A stretch of 42,300 nucleotides of DNA from Nocardia amamiensis NBRC 102102 (GTDB lineage: Bacteria; Actinomycetota; Actinomycetes; Mycobacteriales; Mycobacteriaceae). The translations under genes and the position numbers were made by a program. The notes under the pieces were generated by a model. The model searched no databases, had not been told where the DNA came from, and saw only the letters and a program-made list of their open reading frames with translations. Shown here one piece after another: positions 1-7,428 of this stretch. Position 1 is the first letter of the stretch; each line of letters starts with the position of its first letter. The stretch covers positions 1 through 42,300 of the forward strand of contig NZ_BDBA01000114.1 of NCBI RefSeq assembly GCF_001612745.1, read 5' to 3'.

Positions 1-97
1 CTTAGTCGGCAGTGGAGTTCCGGGCCATGTCGTCAACGGTGATATCGCGGCGCGCACGCACGCGATACCGGAGCGACCGAGCGAGTGGGACCCCGGA

Positions 98-508
98 ATG
101 CTGTGGTGGGGTGCGCACACCGTGCTGGTGACCTACCCGACCGCACCTCGGCGCTCTGAAACCGTCAAGCATTTGGTGGTACCAGTGGACCACGGGCGGC
201 TGGCATTCCCGGTCTCATCGCAGTCGGCCGAAGCGCGACGCCTGGCTCACGAGCAGCGAGTCATCGTGCAGGCCGGCGACTGGCGAGGCAGCCCCGCCCT
301 GGGATCACGGCAGCATTACGGCACGGCCGAATCGGTGCGCACCGGCCCGCTGTTCGACAAGGTGCAGGCAGGCATCCGCACGAAATACGCGAAGCGAATC
401 GGCCTGGCACGCCTGGCGCACAGGTTTGCCCTGGGTGCGGCGCCCTACGCCGACATCGCGGTGGTCGTCACCGTGCACGAGAACGGATTCTTCGATGGGG
501 AGGTGTGA
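98..508 (+). CDS. PPOX-fold flavin/F420-dependent oxidoreductase-like protein
   Basis: The 136-residue product resembles the small split-barrel proteins of the pyridoxamine 5'-phosphate oxidase/F420-dependent class. A strand segment (residues 7-15, HTVLVTYPT) leads into VPVDHGRLAFPVSSQSAEARRLAHEQRV, the usual pattern of 'substrate strand, polar turn, then helix packing against the barrel'. Proteins of this class bind FMN or F420 and reduce small molecules in the cytoplasm; the substrate here is unknown. The reading frame is open to the left edge of the window, so the start may lie further upstream or outside it. ATG 98 is the first methionine. The gene converges on the small gene at 538-765. 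The family call is from pattern recognition only, and no catalytic residue decides it. Confidence 0.72.
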   Translation: MLWWGAHTVLVTYPTAPRRSETVKHLVVPVDHGRLAFPVSSQSAEARRLAHEQRVIVQAGDWRGSPALGSRQHYGTAESVRTGPLFDKVQAGIRTKYAKRIGLARLAHRFALGAAPYADIAVVVTVHENGFFDGEV

Positions 509-537
509 GAATCCACCGCTGCCTGCCGTCGGGTTCG

Positions 538-765
538 CTACCCGTACGGCTCGATCCGGAGAACGTAGTCGAGGTCTCTGATTCGTTCGGCTACATCCAG
601 CGAAGCGTTGACGACCAGCCGATTGGCGCCGCCGTCCTGGTCGACCTGGGCATCGGTGGTTTCCAGCCACTCGAAGAAGTCCCGCCGAACGGCCGTCGGA
701 GTGGCGCCGCCGCCGGTGGCTTCCGGCTCCAGAACGATGAGATATCTGCGGTGTTGCGCCGACAT
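538..765 (-). CDS. small conserved-looking hypothetical protein (75 aa)
   Basis: A 75-residue protein with a strong ribosome binding site (AAGGAGG on the minus strand, about 6 bases before ATG 765). It begins with a strand-like stretch RRYLIVLEPEA, has a charged middle (FFEWLETTDAQVDQDGG) and ends RLVVNASLDVAERIRDLDYVLRIEPYG. The last part resembles the beta-alpha-beta ending of I9-type protease inhibitor or propeptide folds, where a helix is followed by a strand ending in a proline turn. That similarity is only suggestive. No signal peptide or membrane segment is visible. It stands alone between a convergent gene and the 947-1750 gene. Function unknown. Confidence 0.6.
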   Translation of the reverse strand: MSAQHRRYLIVLEPEATGGGATPTAVRRDFFEWLETTDAQVDQDGGANRLVVNASLDVAERIRDLDYVLRIEPYG

Positions 766-946
766 GATGGCCCTCCTTCGGCCGTCCCGGATGCAGCGGC
801 GAAAGCGGAGTGCCCGCCATCAGGACATGCCCCTGTGACGCCGGAATACCCGTCGAGGCGGACCACACGCGCGGCCTCAGCGGTGATTCCGCAGATCAGG
901 TTCGAGCAGCGCGGCTGCCCGTTGGTCTCGGCGGGCCGCGCCGCCG

Positions 947-1750
947 TCAGCGGTAGTCGTCCACGTGGTCGACGGCCCACTGCGCGAACGTGCGGGCGGG
1001 GGCGCCGGTCACCGATTCGGCGGTAGGGCCGACCGGGCTCGGTCCGGTTCCGGCGGCGGCCCAGAGATCCAGCACCGGGCGGTAGTAGAAGTCGGCTGCC
1101 TGCTCGTAGCTCAGCTCGACGAGGTCGACGGGCTCGCCGAGGGCGGCGGCGATGGCGTCGACCTGCTGGCGATGCGAGAGGGACTCGGGTCCGGTGAGCG
1201 GGTAGATCTGACCCGCGTGACCGGGGACGTCGAGTGCGGTGATGGCCGCGGCGGCAATATCCGCTTCGTGGATCGGAGTCAGTTGCAGACCTGGGAAAGG
1301 CACCCGGACGACACGCTCGGATTCGATGCTGGAAAACCAGGTGCGCGCGTTGGCCGCGAAAGCGCCGGGCCGCAGGATGGTCAGCGGCAGACCCGACTCG
1401 CGCAGCGGGTTCTCCACCGCGAGATGCATTGCGCCGATCGGGTTCTGGTCACTGACCGCCGCGAGGGAGGACAGCAGCACGATGTGTGCGACACCGGCCG
1501 ACTTCGCGGCGTCGATGAAGGTGTCCAGGCCTTCGCGCGCGGCGTAGTAGAAGACCTTGTCCACCCCGTCGAGCGCGGCGGCGACCGATCGCGGATCGGC
1601 CGGGTCGAGTCCGACCAGTTCGATACCGTCAGGGGCGCTCGCGCGGTCGGGTTGAGAACTGGCCGCCCTGACCGGCTTCCCGGCTGCGAGCAGCTGATCG
1701 ACGACCGTGCGACCGACAATGCCGCGGACACCGGTGACCAGGTAGGTCAT
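947..1750 (-). CDS. NAD(P)-binding atypical SDR (NmrA/SDR5-like)
   Basis: The 267-residue product starts MTYLVTGVRGIVGRTVVDQL, a Rossmann dinucleotide-binding strand with a GxxGxxG-type glycine loop (residues 6-13). HIVLLSSLAAVSDQNPIGAMHLAVENPLRESGLPLTILRPG follows, typical of NmrA-like atypical short-chain dehydrogenases, in which the catalytic Tyr-Lys pair is usually missing. Such proteins act as quinone or NADPH-dependent reductases or as redox sensors; the substrate here is unknown. ATG 1750 is chosen because it has a good site (AAGGAGA) and overlaps the stop of the upstream TetR gene by four bases (ATGA), implying translational coupling. A longer open frame reaching 2152 is rejected because its extra residues read as an arginine/alanine-rich shadow of the TetR gene. 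Confidence 0.86.
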   Translation of the reverse strand: MTYLVTGVRGIVGRTVVDQLLAAGKPVRAASSQPDRASAPDGIELVGLDPADPRSVAAALDGVDKVFYYAAREGLDTFIDAAKSAGVAHIVLLSSLAAVSDQNPIGAMHLAVENPLRESGLPLTILRPGAFAANARTWFSSIESERVVRVPFPGLQLTPIHEADIAAAAITALDVPGHAGQIYPLTGPESLSHRQQVDAIAAALGEPVDLVELSYEQAADFYYRPVLDLWAAAGTGPSPVGPTAESVTGAPARTFAQWAVDHVDDYR

Positions 1751-2385
1751 GACGTTTCTCCTTCGGAACGGGAATTGCTGAGATGGGCGAGAAGGCAGCG
1801 CAACTGTTCGCCGTAATGCCGCTCGAACTCCGCCGATTGCGCATCCATGCCGAACAACTCGCGAACCTGAGCGGACAGCAGCACCGGTACGACGACCATC
1901 CCGAGCAAAGCGAGGCGAAGGGCGGCCGGGTCGAGATCGGCGGCGATCTCGCCGCGCTCTTGGCGGCGCCTGGTGTCGGCGATGTCGTCCGCGGTCAGCG
2001 GCTGGTCGATGGATGGGGTGGCATCGGACAATGCCCGCCACATGAGCAAGCGAACGCCGCGCGGGTCGTGCAGCGCGTCGCGCAGATATTTGGTGACCAC
2101 CTCCGCCAGCGGCAGCGCGGGGTCGCTGATGGTGGACTCCCGCTCCAGCCACCGCTGCCGCATCGCCTGGTAAAGACCTTCTTTGCCGCCGAAGTAGTAG
2201 GTGATCAGCTGTTTGTTGACGCCCGCTCGCTCGGCGATGTCGCCGACCCGAGCCCCCGCGTAGCCGCGTGCGGCGAACTCCTCCAAGGCGGCCTCCAGCA
2301 GGCAGCGCTTGGTGCGTTCGGCATCGCGGACGCGATTGTCGGGATCCGGAGTGCGGTGAGCGGGCACCAGCACAGGGTAAGCCAT
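1747..2385 (-). CDS. TetR/AcrR family transcriptional regulator
   Basis: The 212-residue regulator has a clear N-terminal TetR helix-turn-helix at about residues 24-70: RTKRCLLEAALEEFAARGY, then VGDIAERAGVNKQLITYYFGGKEGLY, the recognition helix and the YYF-x-x-K-E signature. The C-terminal ligand domain contains VVVPVLLSAQVRELFG, a helix typical of TetR dimer interfaces. It is the first gene of a two-gene unit whose second gene is the NAD(P)-binding protein, with a 4-base overlap. It therefore probably represses its own operon and responds to a substrate or product of that enzyme. The region before the ATG is unusually AT-rich and is the likely operator. Ligand unknown. Confidence 0.93.
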   Translation of the reverse strand: MAYPVLVPAHRTPDPDNRVRDAERTKRCLLEAALEEFAARGYAGARVGDIAERAGVNKQLITYYFGGKEGLYQAMRQRWLERESTISDPALPLAEVVTKYLRDALHDPRGVRLLMWRALSDATPSIDQPLTADDIADTRRRQERGEIAADLDPAALRLALLGMVVVPVLLSAQVRELFGMDAQSAEFERHYGEQLRCLLAHLSNSRSEGETS

Positions 2386-2420
2386 AATTTTACAAATGGA
2401 TAATTAATTTAGCTGCACGG
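2384..2420 (-). promoter_or_regulatory. AT-rich promoter/operator region of the TetR operon
   Basis: About 35 bases directly upstream of the TetR start are strikingly AT-rich within very GC-rich surroundings, with runs such as ATTTTACAAATGG and ATAATTAATTTA, the latter containing the palindrome TAATTA. A promoter and autoregulatory operator belong here, but I cannot assign exact -35/-10 hexamers or a clean long inverted repeat. Confidence 0.4.
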
Positions 2421-2620
2421 ATGACTGCTACGGATTCGCCGCGTCCGCGAATTTTTTGGACAGTGCGCCCTGGTCAGCCACAGAGTCCATCGCTGGAGAG
2501 TTGCTACAGGGGCGGTTCACGCCGATACAGCCTTGTCTACGCCACCGCATCGGCGGATGATCGGAGAAGAGTCACCACTGGCTCGGGTCGGGGAAAATCG
2601 CTCAGCCAAGGAACGTCATC

Positions 2621-2803
2621 ATGTTTACCAAAGCCGCTCAGGCGATTGCCGCAACCGCCATCACACTGTTCGTCGGCGCCCTGTTCGCTCCGGCAGCATC
2701 GGCCGCTCCGGCCTCACCCGCACCGACCACCGACGCGTTGGGTCCGGTGGTGGTATGCCTCACCGTCCCGGCGGGGTCGGTCGCTCTCAGCTTCTGCATC
2801 TGA
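2621..2803 (+). CDS. small secreted peptide (60 aa)
   Basis: A 60-residue product whose N-terminus is a textbook Sec signal peptide: MFTK, a hydrophobic core AAQAIAATAITLFVGALF, then APAASAAPA, giving AxA-type cleavage after about residue 28. The predicted mature part is only some 30 residues, rich in Ala/Pro/Thr, and ends LTVPAGSVALSFCI with two cysteines (VVCL and FCI) that could form a disulphide. A purine-rich AAGGAA site lies about 8 bases before the ATG. Many actinomycetes carry such tiny secreted proteins of unknown role. No family is recognised. Confidence 0.6.
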   Translation: MFTKAAQAIAATAITLFVGALFAPAASAAPASPAPTTDALGPVVVCLTVPAGSVALSFCI

Positions 2804-2947
2804 CGTTGCGATCCGGCGGAAGGTAGCGCGGCATCGGACATTCCGGTTGTCGCGCGATAGGTGGCCACGTCGAGCCCGCTCAGCCGTGTGCTGAGCGGCG
2901 TATACCGCTATGCGCGGGGCCTCCCCCACGACCCGCGACGGCATTGC

Positions 2948-3424
2948 CTACTGCCGCGACGAAATCCCCCGGCGCTCGGCGAGATCGGCGAGCCGGACGA
3001 CGGATGCCAGCAGTTTGTCGGAGGTGGTCGCGCGGGCGCGGACCTGACGCTTCTCGTCGGTCAGCGAAGTCCAGTCGTAGGTGTGGGTGACCAGAGTCCG
3101 CGCATCGTCCACCGGTTCCAGTTCCCAGCGCCACAGATGGCCGGGCGGTTCCTTGCCCGGTTCGGACGGACGCCAAGCAATGCGGCGGCCCTCTGCGAAC
3201 TCCACCACGTGGTTGTCGCGCACGGCCCCGTTGGTCAGGGTCGTGCTGAACACGTCCCCTGCCGCCCGCACCCGCTGGCCCGGCGCGGCCTCCGAAAGGT
3301 TGTCGTTGCCGTCCCAGCGTGGCTGCTGGGAAGGATCGGCGATGAGCTGGAAGATTTCGACCGCACCCGCGGCGATTTCACGGCTGGCGCTGACAATGCG
3401 AGGAACTTCGGTCTCGTCGGTCAC
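2948..3424 (-). CDS. SRPBCC (START-like) family protein
   Basis: The 158-residue protein reads as a polyketide cyclase/START-like hydrophobic pocket. It opens with a strand (RIVSASREIAAGAVEIFQLIADPSQQPRWDG), the classic SRPBCC opening in which the first helix ends at a P-x-x-x-P-x-W motif. Several antiparallel strands follow (DVFSTTLTNGAVRDNHVVEF, GRRIAWRPSEPG, WRWELEPV) and then a long C-terminal helix. Such proteins bind lipids or aromatic ligands, or act as simple cyclases or dehydratases. GTG 3424 is chosen because homology-like sequence begins there; no strong ribosome binding site is visible, and an upstream GTG is possible. It is transcribed divergently from the FabG-like gene, and they may share a promoter region. 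Confidence 0.78.
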   Translation of the reverse strand: MTDETEVPRIVSASREIAAGAVEIFQLIADPSQQPRWDGNDNLSEAAPGQRVRAAGDVFSTTLTNGAVRDNHVVEFAEGRRIAWRPSEPGKEPPGHLWRWELEPVDDARTLVTHTYDWTSLTDEKRQVRARATTSDKLLASVVRLADLAERRGISSRQ

Positions 3425-3541
3425 ATGCCGATCGAAACATCGAGGCCGACGACCGAGCAAGCCTGCCCCGCTGATCACTGCCACGGCCTGCCCGGTGCGG
3501 TATGACTGAATCCGACATCCGATCGACGAAGGGATGCGCTC

Positions 3542-4294
3542 ATGAGCGAGCGAGTTGCAGTAGTGTCCGGCGCCGCGCGCGGAATCGGCGCGGCGATCGC
3601 CACGCGATTGGCGGCGGACGGGCTTCGAGTCGGCGTGCTGGATTTGGATGCGGCCGCCTGCGCCGACACCGTCCGGGCGATCACCGAGGCGGGCGGGCAG
3701 GCCGTCGCTCTGGGCGCCGACGTGTCGGACGAGGAGTCGGTCTCCGCCGCGGTCGGGCAGCTGGAGACCGAGCTCGGCGCGCCGACCGTCGTGGTCAACA
3801 ACGCCGGCATCCTGCGCGACAACTTGCTGTTCAAGATGAGCGTCGACGATTGGGACGCGGTGCTGAACGTGCACCTGCGCGGCGCCTTCCTGCTCACCCG
3901 CGCGGTGCAGAAATACATGGTCGAACAGAAGTGGGGGCGCATCGTCAACATGTCGAGCACGTCGGCGCTCGGCAACCGCGGCCAAGTCAACTACTCGGCG
4001 GCCAAGGCCGGTCTCCAGGGCTTCACCAAGACTTTGGCGTTCGAGCTGGGCAAGTTCGGCGTCACCGCGAATGCCATCGCGCCCGGATTCATCGTCACGG
4101 ACATGACCGCGGCCACCGCCGCCCGCGTCGGCGTCTCCTTCGAGGACTTCCAGAAGGCCGCCGCCGCGCAGATCCCGGTGCAGCGCGTCGGCCGTCCCGA
4201 TGACATCGCGCACACCGCGTCGTTCCTGGTGAGCGAGGGCGCGGGTTTCGTTTCCGGACAGGTGATCTATGTGGCGGGCGGTCCCACCGACTGA
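3542..4294 (+). CDS. SDR family oxidoreductase, FabG-like
   Basis: The 250-residue classical short-chain dehydrogenase has TGxxxGxG-type SGAARGIG (residues 9-16), NNAG (about 88-91), the catalytic serine in NMSSTSALGN and the YSAAK Tyr-Lys pair (about 155-159), ending near VIYVAGGPTD. Length and motifs fit the 3-oxoacyl-ACP/CoA reductase group, using NADPH or NADH. The real substrate may be a 3-oxoacyl-CoA or another alcohol/ketone, since many FabG paralogs in actinomycetes are catabolic. A strong hairpin terminator follows within 25 bases of the stop, so it is probably a single-gene transcript. Confidence 0.92.
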   Translation: MSERVAVVSGAARGIGAAIATRLAADGLRVGVLDLDAAACADTVRAITEAGGQAVALGADVSDEESVSAAVGQLETELGAPTVVVNNAGILRDNLLFKMSVDDWDAVLNVHLRGAFLLTRAVQKYMVEQKWGRIVNMSSTSALGNRGQVNYSAAKAGLQGFTKTLAFELGKFGVTANAIAPGFIVTDMTAATAARVGVSFEDFQKAAAAQIPVQRVGRPDDIAHTASFLVSEGAGFVSGQVIYVAGGPTD

Positions 4295-4315
4295 CCGCGC
4301 GGTCCCCCTCGGCGC

Positions 4316-4345
4316 CCGTCCCCGTGCGGTGCCGGACGGGGACGG
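4316..4345 (+). terminator. intrinsic-type hairpin after the FabG-like gene
   Basis: A perfect 10-bp stem (CCGTCCCCGT pairing with ACGGGGACGG) closes a 10-base loop, 21 bases after the reductase stop codon. There is no T-run, as is common in high-GC actinobacteria. It also separates the reductase from the truncated permease that begins 15 bases later. Confidence 0.7.
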
Positions 4346-4359
4346 TAGCGTCGCAGGAC

Positions 4360-4803
4360 ATGAGACGGCGTGGGGCTCGTTGTGCCGTGACGAGTTATGT
4401 GCTGCTGCTGCCGAGCCTGATCGGAGTCGGGGCGTTTCTGTTGTTGCCCATCCTGGTGGTGGCCTGGCTCAGCGTGCACAGCTGGAACCTGTTGGGGCCC
4501 ATGGAGTTCGTGGGACTGCGGAATTGGCGCTCGGTGCTGCGGGATCCGGCCTTCGGCCATGCCCTGCTGGTGACGTCGGCGTTGACGGCGATCGTCGTGC
4601 CGGTGCAGACCGTGCTGGGATTCGCGGTCGCGGCCCTGCTGGCCCGGCGCGGTGTGCACGGTCTACGGGTGCTGTACGCGCTGCCGTGGATGTGCTGCGA
4701 TCTGTCGGCTCTCGGACGCTCCGGCGGCAGGTCGCTGCAAGCTTTCCGCTACTCTGCGCCGCGGGCTCGTTCCGGGCTGCGCACAAGCCCTTTTCGGTCA
4801 TAG
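4360..4803 (+). pseudogene. truncated sugar ABC transporter permease (MalF/UgpA type)
   Basis: From ATG 4360 the translation is a normal N-terminus of a binding-protein-dependent sugar permease: TSYVLLLPSLIGVGAFLLLPI, then LSVHSWNLLGPMEFVGLRNWRSVLRDP, then a second membrane segment and GLRVLYALPWMC. Intact members continue for about 290 residues, including the EAA loop that contacts the ATPase. Here similarity ends abruptly near position 4697, after about 112 residues. The frame then runs about 35 unrelated residues to a stop at 4803, inside the 3' end of the convergent YhgE-like gene. The EAA loop and most membrane helices are absent, and no partner permease, ATPase or binding protein is nearby. 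It is best read as a deletion remnant. Confidence 0.8.
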
Positions 4804-6035
4804 AAGGCAGTTACCGCCGCACCGGAACACAGGCCGATGATCAGGCCGAGCAATGTCATCCAGACTCCGCGTTCCAGGCCCGCCGCGCCGCTGGCTTCGA
4901 AGTACAGGATGGCGCGAATGCCCAGAAAGACCTGGTGCATCGGCTCGAATGTCGACAGCCAGCCGAAGTAGGCGGGCGTCGCTTCGATCGGCACCGTGCC
5001 GCCGGCCGAGGGAAGGCCGAGAACGATGAACAGGATGAGGTTCACCAGCATTCCGGCCGCACCGAAGGCGGCGAGTATCGACAACGCGGTCACACCGACC
5101 GCGAGGATGGCGAAGGTGCTGTAGAGGAACAACAGCAGAGCTTTGTCGATTGGCATGTCCAAAGCCGTTCCGACCGCGAGGAATACCGCGGAAAGGATCG
5201 GTGCGGCGACGGCGAGAATGCCCCATTTCATCAGCAATGTGCGCACCCGCGAGATCGGGGTGGGGGGATAGTGCACGTACCAGGGCCCGTATTCGGTCGG
5301 GGTGAATCCGAGGGACGCATCCACCATGGTGTGGATGATCATCGCGCCGGTGAATCCGGCCAGCAGTATCAGCAGCGTGTAGAAGAAGGCCGACAGGCCG
5401 CCGCCGGTGCCTTCGGGCAGTGGCCGATACGGCGCTACGACCACGTCGATCGGTTCGGCGAGCAGCAATTGGCTGGCTCCGGCCAGTTGCGGCGGGCTTT
5501 CCCCGGAGGAGCGCAGCCGGGCGTCGACGGTGTCGGTGAGCTGCTTGCCGACGGTGGCGTTGACTTTCTCCAGCGCTTGTTCGGCGATGCGAAGCGTGAT
5601 CTGGGTGGCGTACGTGCCGGTACGCGGATTGGTTTGAATGGTGATGACCGGCTGATCGACCTTGCCGGACACCACACCCGCGGCGCCGAGGATGGCGAGC
5701 CGTTTGGTGAAATCGCTGGGAATGACGATCGCGCCGTAGATCTTGCCATCACGCAGCAACCGTTGCAGTTCGGTGATACCGACGACGCGCAGGTCGACCT
5801 TGTCGGCCGGGATGTTCGCCGTCATCGCCTCGGTGATCTGATTGCCGACGTTGGCCGGTTTCCCGTCGAGTGTGTCGCCTTCGTCCTGATTCACCAGAGC
5901 GAGCGGCAGGTCGTGCAGATTCTTCTCCGGGTTGACGACGTAGCCGAGGTACATCGTGGACAGCAACGCCATGAGCAGGGTGAGCACCACGACGGGTTGG
6001 ATCCACGTGCGTGCACGCGTCGGTTTCGCTGCCAT
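4749..6035 (-). CDS. YhgE/Pip-like ABC-2-type membrane protein
   Basis: The 428-residue membrane protein has one N-terminal membrane segment (about residues 12-32), a long extracytoplasmic domain (about 33-200) opening NPEKNLHDLPLALVNQDEG, and a C-terminal block of about six hydrophobic segments with GGLSAFFYTLLILLAGFTGA and LSILAAFGAAGMLVNLILF. The 'PLALVNQDEG' motif after the first helix and this topology are characteristic of the YhgE/Pip and ABC-2 transporter-like families, which relate to export of cell-envelope components and to phage or secretion receptors. ATG 6035 has a good site (AAAGGAA). It lies between the truncated permease and the truncated amidohydrolase, so it appears to be an intact gene in a rearranged setting. 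It may be controlled by the TetR gene at 6749. Confidence 0.85.
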   Translation of the reverse strand: MAAKPTRARTWIQPVVVLTLLMALLSTMYLGYVVNPEKNLHDLPLALVNQDEGDTLDGKPANVGNQITEAMTANIPADKVDLRVVGITELQRLLRDGKIYGAIVIPSDFTKRLAILGAAGVVSGKVDQPVITIQTNPRTGTYATQITLRIAEQALEKVNATVGKQLTDTVDARLRSSGESPPQLAGASQLLLAEPIDVVVAPYRPLPEGTGGGLSAFFYTLLILLAGFTGAMIIHTMVDASLGFTPTEYGPWYVHYPPTPISRVRTLLMKWGILAVAAPILSAVFLAVGTALDMPIDKALLLFLYSTFAILAVGVTALSILAAFGAAGMLVNLILFIVLGLPSAGGTVPIEATPAYFGWLSTFEPMHQVFLGIRAILYFEASGAAGLERGVWMTLLGLIIGLCSGAAVTAFYDRKGLVRSPERARGAE

Positions 6036-6058
6036 GGGACCGTTCCTTTCACGGCGTA

Positions 6059-6520
6059 CTAGCGGTGGCGTGTTCGGTTGTCGGGATCGGCGTGCTTGTT
6101 CGCGTGAGGCCGGTTCGGCGAACGCAGAGCTATCTTTACCCAGTGGTGCGGCCGCCGACCGGACGTGGATTCGGAGTTTCGCCGGTGCGGCTGCCGCGAC
6201 GGGTGCAGGAAGGACACGCCCGGGTCGGACACCGACAACGCCTGGGCCTGAATCCCGTAATAGTCCATGAACGCCAGCGCTTGCTCCGGCGACCAGTCCG
6301 GTGTCGGGTATCCGCCGACGGTGACGTGGCCGTGGTCGAGCAGGGCCGCGCGGTAGTCCGGCGGCAGGAAATGCGCGTGCACGTCGATCCGGTAGGTGCC
6401 CGACGGCGCGGGCTGCTGGGTTCGGGCTGGAGCGGCCTGGGCGATCGGCATCGTCCGCACTGCCGCGGCGACACCGAGCGTTCCCGCGGCGGCGCCGCCC
6501 AGCACGCGGCGGCGGTTCAT
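6059..6520 (-). pseudogene. truncated Tat-exported amidohydrolase (ACMSD-like metal-dependent hydrolase)
   Basis: The start MNRRRVLGGAAAGTLGVAAAV is a twin-arginine signal peptide, and RIDVHAHFLPPDYRAALLDHG follows. The HxH metal-binding pair (VHAHF) is that of amidohydrolases of the ACMSD/gamma-resorcylate decarboxylase group. GGYPTPDWSPEQALAFMDYYGIQAQALSVSDPGVSFL is still typical, but similarity stops near position 6206. The remaining 50 codons to the stop at 6059 are arginine-rich, unrelated sequence that forms the upstream region of the YhgE-like gene. Intact members are about 300-340 residues and need further His and Asp ligands, which are missing, so the product cannot be an active hydrolase. 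Confidence 0.8.
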
Positions 6521-6708
6521 CTGTACGCGGGCGGTCCAGCGGGATTCGGGCACGGACGTCCTCACTTTCCGGATCGAGAAGCACAAGGGAGTGGTGGAAT
6601 CAGCTGACGGCTGGCCGGGCCGCACCGGCCGTCGTTGGCGTGCTGCGGGGTGTAGCGCACGACACACCAGGCGTACCGAAGTCGCGATCGAATCTGATGG
6701 TTTCCTCA

Positions 6709-6731
6709 GATACGATTCCGGTAACGGTATC
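6709..6731. promoter_or_regulatory. candidate TetR operator upstream of the 6749 regulator
   Basis: GATAC (6709-6713) and GTATC (6727-6731) form a 5-bp inverted repeat with 13 bases between. It sits 17 bases before the TetR start, in the divergent region facing the amidohydrolase remnant and the YhgE-like gene. The position and size of about 23 bp fit a TetR autoregulatory operator. The arms are short, so this is tentative. Confidence 0.4.
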
Positions 6732-6748
6732 GCAGGATCGGAGGACCG

Positions 6749-7384
6749 ATGACAGAACCCGCGGTGCGCAACCGCATCGACCGGCGCCGGGAACGCACCC
6801 GCAACGCGCTGCTGGGCGCGGCGCGGAAGTTCTTGTCCGAGGGTCGTTCCGCGGTGAGCATCCAGGAGATCACCGATGCCGCCGACGTCGGGTTCGGCAC
6901 CTTCTACAACCACTTCCAGTCGAAAGAGCAGTTGTTCGACGAGGCGATACGGTCGGTGCTGCTGGTCTACAGCGAGATGCGCGACGACATCGTGGCGTTG
7001 TACGACGACCCGGCCGAGGTGTTCGCGGTGAGTTTCCGCATGACCGGCCGGTTGCAACGGCAGGTGCCGGAGATGGTCCGGGTGCTGCTGAATTCCGGCA
7101 TGTCGGTGCTGCTGCGTGACGAGGGGCTGGCGCCGCGCGCCCGTCGTGACATCATCGCCGCGCAGGAGGCGGGCCGATTCGAGCCGATGGATCCCGACAT
7201 GGCGGTCATGGCCGCGGGCGGGTCGCTGCTGGGCCTGTTGCAGATGCTGGATGCCCGGCCGGACGCCGACGCCGGAGCGCTGTCGGACGAGATGACGTTT
7301 CATGTCCTGCGGATGTTCGGCATGACCAAACGGGCGGCGCAGAAGCTCACCTCGACGCCGCTTCCGCCACAGCCACAGCTGTAG
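6749..7384 (+). CDS. TetR/AcrR family transcriptional regulator
   Basis: The 211-residue protein has an N-terminal helix-turn-helix: RRERTRNALLGAARKFLSEG, then VSIQEITDAADVGFGTFYNHFQSKEQLFDEAI (about residues 13-62), including the FYNHFxSKE signature of TetR proteins. A helical ligand-binding domain of about 140 residues follows. GGAGG sits 5 bases before ATG 6749. A strong hairpin terminator begins directly after its stop. It is divergent from the amidohydrolase remnant and the YhgE-like gene; in many actinomycetes such regulators control a membrane exporter, so the YhgE-like protein is the likeliest remaining target. That link is inference. Confidence 0.92.
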   Translation: MTEPAVRNRIDRRRERTRNALLGAARKFLSEGRSAVSIQEITDAADVGFGTFYNHFQSKEQLFDEAIRSVLLVYSEMRDDIVALYDDPAEVFAVSFRMTGRLQRQVPEMVRVLLNSGMSVLLRDEGLAPRARRDIIAAQEAGRFEPMDPDMAVMAAGGSLLGLLQMLDARPDADAGALSDEMTFHVLRMFGMTKRAAQKLTSTPLPPQPQL

Positions 7385-7410
7385 GCCTGCCGCCGAGTTG
7401 GGCGGCGGGC
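7385..7410. terminator. bidirectional hairpin terminator between convergent genes
   Basis: A 10-bp stem with one G-T pair (GCCTGCCGCC with GGCGGCGGGC) and a 6-base loop starts right after the TetR stop codon. The converging truncated hydroxylase gene ends 19 bases further on. No T-run is present. Confidence 0.65.
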
Positions 7411-7428
7411 CAGGCCTCCCGTCGCGGT

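Noticed and set aside
1751..2152. N-terminal extension of the NAD(P)-binding protein by 134 residues
   Set aside because: The added part is Arg/Ala-rich shadow of the TetR gene, while ATG 1750 has a ribosome binding site and the ATGA overlap.
4269..6062. 597-codon plus-strand open frame over the YhgE-like gene
   Set aside because: It is the high-GC complement of a recognisable membrane protein, has Arg/Gln/Gly-rich low-complexity translation, and no ribosome binding site or family resemblance.
4697..6206. Mobile element carrying the YhgE-like gene
   Set aside because: No transposase, integrase, terminal repeats or target-site duplication are visible at either breakpoint; deletion or recombination explains it equally well.
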